A stretch of DNA of 64,000 bases from Streptomyces sp. ML-6 (GTDB lineage: Bacteria; Actinomycetota; Actinomycetes; Streptomycetales; Streptomycetaceae): positions 6,104,501 to 6,168,500 of the forward strand of contig NZ_JAOTIK010000001.1 of assembly GCF_030116705.1 (NCBI RefSeq), in the 5' to 3' direction. Positions within the stretch are counted from its first letter, which is position 1; each line of letters begins with the position of its first letter. Shown one piece after another: positions 27,235 through 34,469 of the stretch. A program made the position numbers and the translations under genes. The notes beneath the pieces were generated by a model. The model saw nothing but the letters and a program-made list of their open reading frames with translations, had not been told where the DNA came from and ran no database searches.

Positions 27235-28407
27235 TTACCGGCCGGCGAACTTGTCGGTCATCGTGGTGAAGACCTCCTCGGCGCCCGCTCCCAGCTGGGG
27301 ACCGGCCAGCCAGCCCGAGGTCACCGGCCCGATGGAGGTGTTGGAGACCAGCACGGACTTTCCGTCACGGCCCTTCACGAACCAGCCGCCGCCGGAGGAA
27401 CCGCCGGTCATGGTGCAGCCGATGCGGTACATCGCCGGAGTGCTCGGGCTGATGGAGAGCCGCCCGGGACGGTCCACGCACTTGTGCATGATCAGGCCGT
27501 CGTACGGGGGAGCGGCCGGGTAGCCCCAGGCGCCCATGCCGCTGATCCGCGAGATCTCGGGGGCGTCGAACTCGACTGCCAGGGCGTTGCCGACGGTCTC
27601 CTCCAGCGACTTGGTGCCGCGCTCCGGCTTCACGTGCAGCACCGCGTAGTCGTAGGGGGCGCCCTCGCCCCCGGTGGGTCCGCCGCCGGTGATCCACTCC
27701 CCGGACGTGGTCGCCCAGTCCGCCCAGTACGCGCCGTACGGGGCGACCTCCTGCGGCTGCGCGTTCTTCAGCGCGGCGGCGGACTTGCCCTCGTCGTTGT
27801 AGGCGGGCACGAAGACGATGTTGCGGTACCAGCCGCCCTTCGAACCGGCGTGCACGCAGTGCCCGGCGGTCCACACCAGGTTGGACTTCCCCGGGTTCTC
27901 CGGGTCCTTGACGACCGTGCCGGAGCAGACCATCGAACCCTCGGGGGAGTCGAAGAACACCTTGCCGACCGGGGCCGCGTAGTCGTGGTAGGGGGTCTTC
28001 TCGCGCACGGCCGTCACCGGGGCGGGCTCCGGGTCGCTGACGCCCTGGCCGCCGGAGACGTCACCGGCCGCCAGGGTCTTCGCCGGGTCCTTGGCGGACT
28101 TCATCCGCTCGGGCTTCCACAGCCCCTCGATGACCGGGTTGACGAAGTCCTTGGCCTCGCGCAGCCACGTGTCCTTGTCCCAGTTCTTCCACTCGCCGTT
28201 CCGCCACTTGTCCGGGTCGACGCCGTGCTTCTTCAGCTGTTCGGCCAGCTCGTCGGAGAGGGAACCGCCGCTGTTCTCGCCACCGGCGGATTCGGCGGCG
28301 GCCGGCTTGTCGGCCGCGTTGTCCTCCTCCGGCCCGCAGGCCGTGGCCGTCAGCGCGAGCGCGGCGGCGATGCCGGTCGCGGCGAGCAGCGAACGTATGG
28401 ATCGCAT
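27235..28407 (-). CDS. Trypsin-like serine peptidase lipoprotein (copy A)
   Basis: This 390-residue exported protein has a lipobox signal (LALTATAC, Cys about residue 23), an acidic Ser/Gly linker, and then a conserved block WRNGEWKNWDKDTWLREAKDFVNP that is also in the neighbouring paralogue. The peptidase domain has the triad His in VWTAGHCVHAG, Asp in APYDYAVLHV and Ser in MTGGSSGGGWF. The chymotrypsin-like fold is anchored on the outer membrane face, so substrates are extracellular. ATG 28407 was chosen as the signal-peptide start. The neighbour at 28647-29867 is about two-thirds identical by eye. A terminator between the two implies separate transcription. Confidence 0.9.
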   Translation of the reverse strand: MRSIRSLLAATGIAAALALTATACGPEEDNAADKPAAAESAGGENSGGSLSDELAEQLKKHGVDPDKWRNGEWKNWDKDTWLREAKDFVNPVIEGLWKPERMKSAKDPAKTLAAGDVSGGQGVSDPEPAPVTAVREKTPYHDYAAPVGKVFFDSPEGSMVCSGTVVKDPENPGKSNLVWTAGHCVHAGSKGGWYRNIVFVPAYNDEGKSAAALKNAQPQEVAPYGAYWADWATTSGEWITGGGPTGGEGAPYDYAVLHVKPERGTKSLEETVGNALAVEFDAPEISRISGMGAWGYPAAPPYDGLIMHKCVDRPGRLSISPSTPAMYRIGCTMTGGSSGGGWFVKGRDGKSVLVSNTSIGPVTSGWLAGPQLGAGAEEVFTTMTDKFAGR

Positions 28408-28563
28408 GGAAGGAATTCCCCCTGAAATCACTGAAATTGCCATGAACTTGTCACGTGGAAGGGCGGTCGGATCCGATGGCCGCCCAGGACGCAGCCCCAC
28501 CCTATGACGGTTCCGGAGGCGCTTTTCGCCACCGGAACCGGCGGGGAGGGGCGGCGCACGTGC

Positions 28564-28639
28564 CGGGGCCCCGGCGCACAACTCCCGCGCCGGGGCCCCG
28601 AGATGCCGTCACCGTCGCCCGGACCGGTCCGGGCGACGG
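28564..28639 (-). terminator. Double hairpin terminator after peptidase copy B
   Basis: Two strong stems follow the 28647 stop: a perfect 28-bp palindrome (CCGTCGCCCGGACC at 28612-28625 and its complement to 28639), and CGGGGCCCCGGCGC (28564-28577) with 28587-28600 around a 9-nt loop. They separate the two peptidase genes. Confidence 0.85.
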
Positions 28640-28646
28640 CGCGTCG

Positions 28647-29867
28647 TCACTGTCCCGCGTACTTCTTGCTGACCGCCTCGTAGATGCCCTTGGCCTCCTT
28701 GCCGAACCGCGGCCCGGCGAGCCAGCCGGCCGTGACCGGACCGATGGAGGTGTTGGACACCAGCGCGGGCTTGCCGTCCTGGCCCGCGGCCACCCAGCCG
28801 CCGCCGGAGGAACCGCCGGTCATGCTGCAGCCGATGCGGTACATCGTGGGATCCTGCTCGACCAGCGAGAGCCGGCCCGGCTTGTCCGCGCACTGGAACG
28901 CCTTCTGGCCGTCGTAGGGCGGGGCGGCCGGGTAGCCGGTTGCCGTCATGCTCTCGATCTTCGGCACGGCCGGGGCGTTGAACTCCACGGGCAGCGCGGA
29001 GCCCACCGTCTCCTCCAGGGACTTGCCCGTCGAGCCCTTCTCCGGCGCGACCTGCAGCACGGCGAAGTCGTACGGAGCGCCCAGCCCGCCGGTCGAGGCG
29101 CCCTGCGAGATCCACTGCTCGGAGGTCTGGGCCCAGACGCCCCACCACACGCCGTAGGGCGCGATCTGCTGCTTGGTCGCCTTCTTCAGCTCGGCCAGGG
29201 AGAGGCCCTCGTTGTTGTACGAGGGCACGAAGGCGATGTTGCGGTACCAGCCGCCCTGCTTGCCCGCGTGCACGCAGTGCCCGGCGGTCCACACCATGTT
29301 GGACTTCCCCGGGTGCGCCGGGTCCTTCACCACGGTCGCGGAACAGACCATGGAGCCCTTCGGACCGTCGAAGAGCAGCTTCCCGGATTCCGGGGCGTTG
29401 GCGTGGTACGGGGTCTCCACCCCGGCGGCCCGGACCGGGGCGGGCGTCGGGTCGGTGACGCCCTTGTCACCCGAGATGTCGTTGTCGACCGGCTTCTGCG
29501 GCGCCTTGTCCGCGTCCCGCATCCGGTCCGGGTCCCAGAGGTCCTCGATGATCGGGTTGACGAAGTCCTTGGCCTCGCGCAGCCACTTGTCCTTGTCCCA
29601 GTTCTTCCACTCGCCGTTCCGCCACTTGTCCGGATCGATCCCGTGCTCCTTGAGCCGGTTCTTGAGGTCGTCCGGGATGGTGATCCCGCCGCCCGAGGAC
29701 TGGCCGGTGGAGGCACTCGGCTCGCCGCCCGCGTTGTCCTCCTCCGGCCCGCAGGCGGTGGCGGTGAGCGCGAGGACGGTGGCGGCCGCGGCCGCGGCGA
29801 GCACCGAGGAGGACCGGCGGAGTGCCGTTCCCCGGCGTGCGGCGCGGGCCGGTCGTATGAGTCGCAT
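28647..29867 (-). CDS. Trypsin-like serine peptidase lipoprotein (copy B)
   Basis: This 406-residue paralogue of the adjacent peptidase has a longer N-terminus (MRLIRPARAARRGTALRRSS), then a lipobox LTATAC followed by the same GPEEDN start of the mature chain. The shared WRNGEWKNWDKDKWLREAKDFVNP block and the triad His (VWTAGHCVHAG), Asp (APYDFAVLQV) and Ser (MTGGSSGGGWV) are intact, so activity is expected. The pair looks like a tandem duplication with divergence concentrated in the linker and surface loops. The 331-bp region to the divergent siderophore operon contains no recognisable iron box. Confidence 0.9.
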   Translation of the reverse strand: MRLIRPARAARRGTALRRSSSVLAAAAAATVLALTATACGPEEDNAGGEPSASTGQSSGGGITIPDDLKNRLKEHGIDPDKWRNGEWKNWDKDKWLREAKDFVNPIIEDLWDPDRMRDADKAPQKPVDNDISGDKGVTDPTPAPVRAAGVETPYHANAPESGKLLFDGPKGSMVCSATVVKDPAHPGKSNMVWTAGHCVHAGKQGGWYRNIAFVPSYNNEGLSLAELKKATKQQIAPYGVWWGVWAQTSEQWISQGASTGGLGAPYDFAVLQVAPEKGSTGKSLEETVGSALPVEFNAPAVPKIESMTATGYPAAPPYDGQKAFQCADKPGRLSLVEQDPTMYRIGCSMTGGSSGGGWVAAGQDGKPALVSNTSIGPVTAGWLAGPRFGKEAKGIYEAVSKKYAGQ

Positions 29868-30198
29868 GTGGTGATCCCCCTGGGACTTCTTCGTAACTCA
29901 ACACTTCTGTACTGCACTGCGGTACTGCTCCGAGCCGCCCGGCCCGAACGTCCGACGGATCGCCGGAAGGCTGTTCGGGATCCTGTGCGGCCCCCACTAT
30001 GCCGGTGCCGATGGGGACGGCGTGCGGCAGGGCCGTGGTTCCGCGGCCACAAGGATCTTCCGATTTACCCGTGATCCGGCGTGCCCGGCGTCGTTGGTAC
30101 GGGCGGGGGAGCCCGGGACGGGGTTCACCCCCGCAGTCCGTCCGTGCGCCGACGCCCGGATGTGCAACGCAACCGTTACCGCGGGAGGACCGACAGCA

Positions 30199-31578
30199 GT
30201 GGCCGTGACCGAACCAGCTCCGGTGGCAGCACCGGCGGTGCACGAGGGGATCCTGCGCCGCCAGTCGCTGCGCGAATCCGCCGCCCGTACCTATGCGCGC
30301 TCACTGCCGATCGTGCCGGTGAGGGCGCGGGGACTGACCATCGAGGGCGCGGACGGACGGCGTTACCTCGACTGTCTCTCCGGAGCGGGCACCCTGGCCC
30401 TGGGGCACAACCATCCGGTCGTCCTGGAGGCGATCAAGAAGGTCCTCGACTCGGGCGCCCCGCTGCACGTCCTCGATCTGGCCACCCCGGTCAAGGACGC
30501 CTTCACCACGGAACTCTTCGCCACGCTGCCGAAGGAGTTCGCCGACGACGCCCGCATCCAGTTCTGCGGGCCGGCCGGGACGGACGCGGTCGAGGCGGCG
30601 TTCAAACTGGTCCGCGGGGCGACCGGCCGCAGCGGACTCCTCGCCTTCACCGGCGCCTACCACGGGATGACGGCGGGTGCCCTCGCCGCCTCGGGCGGCG
30701 CCGAGGACGTACGGGTCACCCGGCTGCCCTTCCCACAGGACTACCGCTGCCCCTTCGGCATCGGCGGCGAGCGCGGCGCGGAGATCGCCGCCCGGTGGAC
30801 CGAGAACCTCCTGGACGATCCCAAGGGGGGCACGCCCCCGTCGGCCGGAATGATCCTCGAACCGGTACAGGGCGAAGGGGGAGTGAACCCCGCCCCCGAC
30901 GGCTGGATGCGCCGGATGCGGGAGATCACCGCGGCCCGGTCCGTCCCGCTCGTCGTCGACGAGGTCCAGACGGGCGTCGGCCGCACCGGTGCCTTCTGGG
31001 CCGTCGAGCACAGCGGGATCGTGCCCGACGTGATGGTGCTCTCCAAGGCCATCGGCGGTTCCCTCCCGCTCGCCGTGATCGTCTACCGCTCCGAGCTCGA
31101 CACCTGGCAACCGGGCGCCCACGCCGGCACCTTCCGGGGCAACCAGCTCGCGATGGCGGCGGGCACGGCCACCCTGGCCTTCGTACGGGAGAACCGCCTG
31201 GACGAGCGGGCCGCCACGCTCGGGGCCCGCATGCTCGCCGCCCTCCGGGCGCTGGCCGCCGACCACCCCACCGTCGGCGACGTACGGGGGCGCGGCCTGA
31301 TGCTCGGGCTCGAACTGGTCGACCCCGGGGGCGCCGCGCCCGGCGACGGCCCCGAACCCCCGCCCGCCCCGGTCCTCGCCGCAGCCGTCCAGCAGGAGTG
31401 CCTGCACCGGGGACTCATCGTCGAACTCGGCGGACGCCACAGTTCCGTCGTACGCCTCCTGCCACCCCTCACCCTCACCGACGAACAGGCAACAGCGGTC
31501 GTGGACCGCCTCGCCGACGCCCTGGCAGCCGCCGAGCGGCTGTCGTTCCGCCGGACCACGACCGGGTCGGTCCGCTGA
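30199..31578 (+). CDS. Class III aminotransferase of the siderophore operon (diaminobutyrate type)
   Basis: This 459-residue PLP enzyme resembles diaminobutyrate-2-oxoglutarate transaminases (RhbA/DatA type), which make the diamine building block of hydroxamate siderophores from aspartate semialdehyde. The cofactor Lys is in VMVLSKAIGGSLP, the Asp in PLVVDEVQTGVGRTG; GTDAVEAAFKLVRGATGRSG and AYHGMT are further family marks. GTG 30199 follows GGGAGGA by 9 nt; the frame is open farther upstream but not conserved. It heads a four-gene operon, and the next start is 30 bp downstream. No decarboxylase gene follows, unlike rhizobactin or schizokinen loci. Confidence 0.9.
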   Translation: MAVTEPAPVAAPAVHEGILRRQSLRESAARTYARSLPIVPVRARGLTIEGADGRRYLDCLSGAGTLALGHNHPVVLEAIKKVLDSGAPLHVLDLATPVKDAFTTELFATLPKEFADDARIQFCGPAGTDAVEAAFKLVRGATGRSGLLAFTGAYHGMTAGALAASGGAEDVRVTRLPFPQDYRCPFGIGGERGAEIAARWTENLLDDPKGGTPPSAGMILEPVQGEGGVNPAPDGWMRRMREITAARSVPLVVDEVQTGVGRTGAFWAVEHSGIVPDVMVLSKAIGGSLPLAVIVYRSELDTWQPGAHAGTFRGNQLAMAAGTATLAFVRENRLDERAATLGARMLAALRALAADHPTVGDVRGRGLMLGLELVDPGGAAPGDGPEPPPAPVLAAAVQQECLHRGLIVELGGRHSSVVRLLPPLTLTDEQATAVVDRLADALAAAERLSFRRTTTGSVR

Positions 31579-31607
31579 CCCCGGACACCCTCACGAGAAA
31601 GACCGCC

Positions 31608-33533
31608 GTGAACCCCACCTCCGCCCCCCACACCGACGGCCCTTCCCCCACCCAGCAACGAGGGCCGGTCGGCCCCGCCGGGAACCTCGTCATCGAGCAG
31701 TCCCTCGAGCAGTCCCTCGAGCAGTCCATCGAACAGTCCGTCGTGCCGTGCCAGAAAGCGGCACCGTACGACGAGTGGTACCTCCCCGAGGCGACGGCCG
31801 ACGGTTCGGTGCCCACCGACCTCCTCGACCACCCCGACCCACGACGGGCCGCCGACGCCGCGGGCGTCGAGAACCTGCTGCGTTGCTGGGCCCGGGAGTG
31901 CGACCTGTCCCGGCCGGACGGGGACACCCTCCGCATCCCCCTCCCCGCCAGCGGAACGGCCCTGCTCGTCCCCGTCCACTACTGGTCGGCCACCGGCTGG
32001 CACCGCTTCGGGACACCGGCCCTGGAAGGGGCGCCCGAAGGAGCCCCGGCCGCCGACGCCGTCACGATCGCCGCCCTCCTGGGCCGCGAGGCCGACCGGG
32101 ACGAGGGCGCCGACATGGTGGCCCGGGTGGCCGACTCGGTACGGCGGACCGCCGGCTTCATCGAGGAACGGCGCCGGGCCCCCGAGGCCCCCGCCGGAGC
32201 GGACCTCTTCCTCACCGCCGAGCAGTCGCTGCTCCTCGGCCACCCGCTCCACCCCACCCCCAAGAGCCGTGAGGGACTTTCCGACTCCGAATCCCGCCGC
32301 TACTCGCCCGAGTCGCACGGGTCCTTCCAGCTGCACTGGATGGCCGCCGACCGGTCCGTGCTGGACGACGACTCCGCCTGGACCGAGAGAGGCCGCCCCG
32401 TGCAGGCCATGGAACTGATCGCCCCGTACGCCGAGGGACTGCGCCTCCCCGTCGCCACCGAGCCGATCCCGCTCCACCCCTGGCAGGCCCGGGAACTCCG
32501 CCACCGCCCCGAAGTGGCCGCCCTGCTCGACGCCGGAATCCTCTACGACCTGGGGCCCCACGGGCAGCGCTGGCACCCCACCTCCTCCGTCCGCACCGTG
32601 CACCGCCCCGGCGCCCAGTTCATGCTCAAGCTCTCCCTCGGCGTACGCATCACCAACTCCCGCCGCGAGAACCTCCGCAAGGAACTCCACCGCGGCGTGG
32701 AGGTGCACCGACTGCTCCGCACCGGCCTCGCCACCCAGTGGCACGCGGCCCACCCGGGCTTCGACATCGTCCGCGACCCCGCCTGGATCGCCGTCGACTA
32801 CGTGGACGGCAATCCCATCGCCGGGTTCGACGTGATGATCCGCCACAACCCCTTCGGACGGCACGACGACGCGGTCTGCATCGCCGCGCTGACCGCCCCC
32901 CGCCCGTGGCCGGGCAGGACGGGAATGCGCTCGCGCCTCGCCGAGATCGTCCGCTCCCTGGCTGCCGCCACCGGGAGGGCCGTGCCGGAGGTCGCGGCCG
33001 AGTGGTTCCTGCGCTACCTGGACCGCGTCGTGCGCCCGGTGCTCTGGCTCGACGCGCACGCGGGCGTGGCCCTCGAAGCCCACCAGCAGAACACCCTGGT
33101 GCTGCTCGACCCGGAGGGCTGGCCCATCGGCGGCCGCTACCGCGACAACCAGGGCTACTACTTCCGCGAGTCCCACCGCACGGTGCTGGAGCACCGGCTC
33201 CCCGGCATCGGATCGGACAGCGACACCTTCGTCTCCGACGAGGTGACCGACGAGCGCTTCGCCTACTACCTCGGCATCAACAACGTGTTCGGCCTGATCG
33301 GGGCGTTCGGCGCCCAGCAGCTCGCCGACGAACGGGTACTCGTCGCGGCCTTCCGCAGATTCCTCGGCTCGGTCGCCGCCCTGGGCTCCCCGCTGCCCGC
33401 GCAGCTGCTGGAGAAGACCCGGCTGCGGTGCAAGGCCAACCTGCTGACCAGGCTGCACGGTCTCGACGAACTCGTCGGTCCGGTGGACACCCAGTCCGTC
33501 TACGTCACCATTGCCAACCCCCTGTGTGCCTGA
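31608..33533 (+). CDS. IucA/IucC-family NIS siderophore synthetase (first copy)
   Basis: This 641-residue ATP-dependent synthetase condenses a carboxylate (citrate or similar) with an amine or hydroxylamine. Family landmarks are GHPLHPTPKSREGLS (nucleotide loop), IPLHPWQ, SSVRTVH, LKLSLGVRITNSRREN and EAHQQNTLV plus RYRDNQGYYFRES in the C-terminal FhuF-like part. The N-terminal region carries a fourfold EQSL/EQSI repeat in a linker of about 60 residues. The GTG at 31608 lies 29 bp after the aminotransferase stop with a weak AGAAAG site. The acyltransferase gene follows. Confidence 0.92.
   Translation: MNPTSAPHTDGPSPTQQRGPVGPAGNLVIEQSLEQSLEQSIEQSVVPCQKAAPYDEWYLPEATADGSVPTDLLDHPDPRRAADAAGVENLLRCWARECDLSRPDGDTLRIPLPASGTALLVPVHYWSATGWHRFGTPALEGAPEGAPAADAVTIAALLGREADRDEGADMVARVADSVRRTAGFIEERRRAPEAPAGADLFLTAEQSLLLGHPLHPTPKSREGLSDSESRRYSPESHGSFQLHWMAADRSVLDDDSAWTERGRPVQAMELIAPYAEGLRLPVATEPIPLHPWQARELRHRPEVAALLDAGILYDLGPHGQRWHPTSSVRTVHRPGAQFMLKLSLGVRITNSRRENLRKELHRGVEVHRLLRTGLATQWHAAHPGFDIVRDPAWIAVDYVDGNPIAGFDVMIRHNPFGRHDDAVCIAALTAPRPWPGRTGMRSRLAEIVRSLAAATGRAVPEVAAEWFLRYLDRVVRPVLWLDAHAGVALEAHQQNTLVLLDPEGWPIGGRYRDNQGYYFRESHRTVLEHRLPGIGSDSDTFVSDEVTDERFAYYLGINNVFGLIGAFGAQQLADERVLVAAFRRFLGSVAALGSPLPAQLLEKTRLRCKANLLTRLHGLDELVGPVDTQSVYVTIANPLCA
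31695..31742 (+). repeat. Four in-frame 12-bp repeats encoding EQSL-type tetrapeptides
   Basis: GAGCAGTCCCTC occurs twice exactly from 31695, then with one change (31719) and with two (31731). It lies in the non-conserved N-terminal linker of the first synthetase. Confidence 0.95.
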
Positions 33534-33577
33534 GGGGACACGACCCCCGCCTGGTCCGCCGAGAGGAGAGCGACACC

Positions 33578-34369
33578 ATGGCTCCCGCCGATGCGCACGC
33601 CGACGCGGGCCCCGTTTCCGCCGCACAGGCCGACACGGGCGCCGAGGACACCCTGGACCTGCCGCTCTCCGGAGAAATCCTCGCCCTGTTCGGGGAGGAC
33701 CCGGCGGCCACCCCGGCACCGGCCGCGCCCGCGTCGTCCCGCACGGACGGCGCGGGCGCGGCCGTTTCCCGCCCGGTCACGGGCGGGGCGCCCCCGTCCG
33801 ATCTGCTCGACCACCCGGCCGACTGGCGACCGGTCACCACCCCGGCCGGAGTGTTCCAGCTCGTCCCGGTACGACTGGAGCGCGACCTCGCCGTGCTGAG
33901 CCGCTGGATGAACGACCCCGCCGTCGCGGCCTTCTGGGAACTCGCCGGACCGGAGACCGTCACGGCCGACCACCTCCGCCCCCAGATCGAGGGCGACGGA
34001 CGCAGCGTCCCGTGCCTGGGCGTCCTGGCGGGCGTTCCCATGAGCTACTGGGAGATCTACCGCGCGGATCTCGACCCGCTGGCGCGCCACTACCCCGCCC
34101 GACCGCACGACACCGGAATCCACCTGCTCATCGGCGGCGTGAACAACCGCGGCCGCGGCATCGGCACCACCCTGCTGCGGGCCGTCTCCGACCTCGTGCT
34201 CGACAACCGCCCGCGATGCGCCCGGGTCGTCGCCGAGCCCGACCTCCGCAACACCCCGTCGGTCTCCGCCTTCCTGAGCGCAGGATTCCGCTTCTCCGCC
34301 GAACTCGAACTTCCCGACAAGCGAGCCGCCCTGATGGTCCGCGACCGCGCCCACCGCGTCCACCTGTGA
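33578..34369 (+). CDS. GNAT acyltransferase of the siderophore operon (IucB/RhbD type)
   Basis: This 263-residue protein has an Ala/Pro-rich N-terminal 85 residues, then an IucB-like GNAT domain (SRWMNDPAVAAFWELAG, YWEIYRADLDPLARHY, IGGVNNRGRGIGTTLLRAV as acetyl-CoA loop, FLSAGFRFSAELELPDKRAALM). Relatives transfer acetyl, succinyl or longer acyl groups to an N-hydroxylated diamine, completing the hydroxamate. GAGAGGAG precedes ATG 33578. No N-hydroxylating monooxygenase gene is in the operon, so either that enzyme is encoded elsewhere or the acceptor is a plain amine. Confidence 0.88.
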   Translation: MAPADAHADAGPVSAAQADTGAEDTLDLPLSGEILALFGEDPAATPAPAAPASSRTDGAGAAVSRPVTGGAPPSDLLDHPADWRPVTTPAGVFQLVPVRLERDLAVLSRWMNDPAVAAFWELAGPETVTADHLRPQIEGDGRSVPCLGVLAGVPMSYWEIYRADLDPLARHYPARPHDTGIHLLIGGVNNRGRGIGTTLLRAVSDLVLDNRPRCARVVAEPDLRNTPSVSAFLSAGFRFSAELELPDKRAALMVRDRAHRVHL

Positions 34370-34430
34370 ACGCCCGTGCCCACCTGCGAACGACCGTGCC
34401 CACCTGTGAACGAACTGCCGTGCAACTCAT
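34358..34430. repeat. Three ~20-bp tandem repeats starting at the acyltransferase stop codon
   Basis: CCACCTGTGAACGcCCGTGC, with its TGA stop, is followed by two diverged copies (CCACCTGCGAACGACCGTGC and CCACCTGTGAACGA...). The repeats fill most of the 100-bp spacer to the next synthetase. Confidence 0.8.
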
Positions 34431-34469
34431 ATCGTCCGAACCCCATCGGTTCCGTCCCGAGGAGTCACC

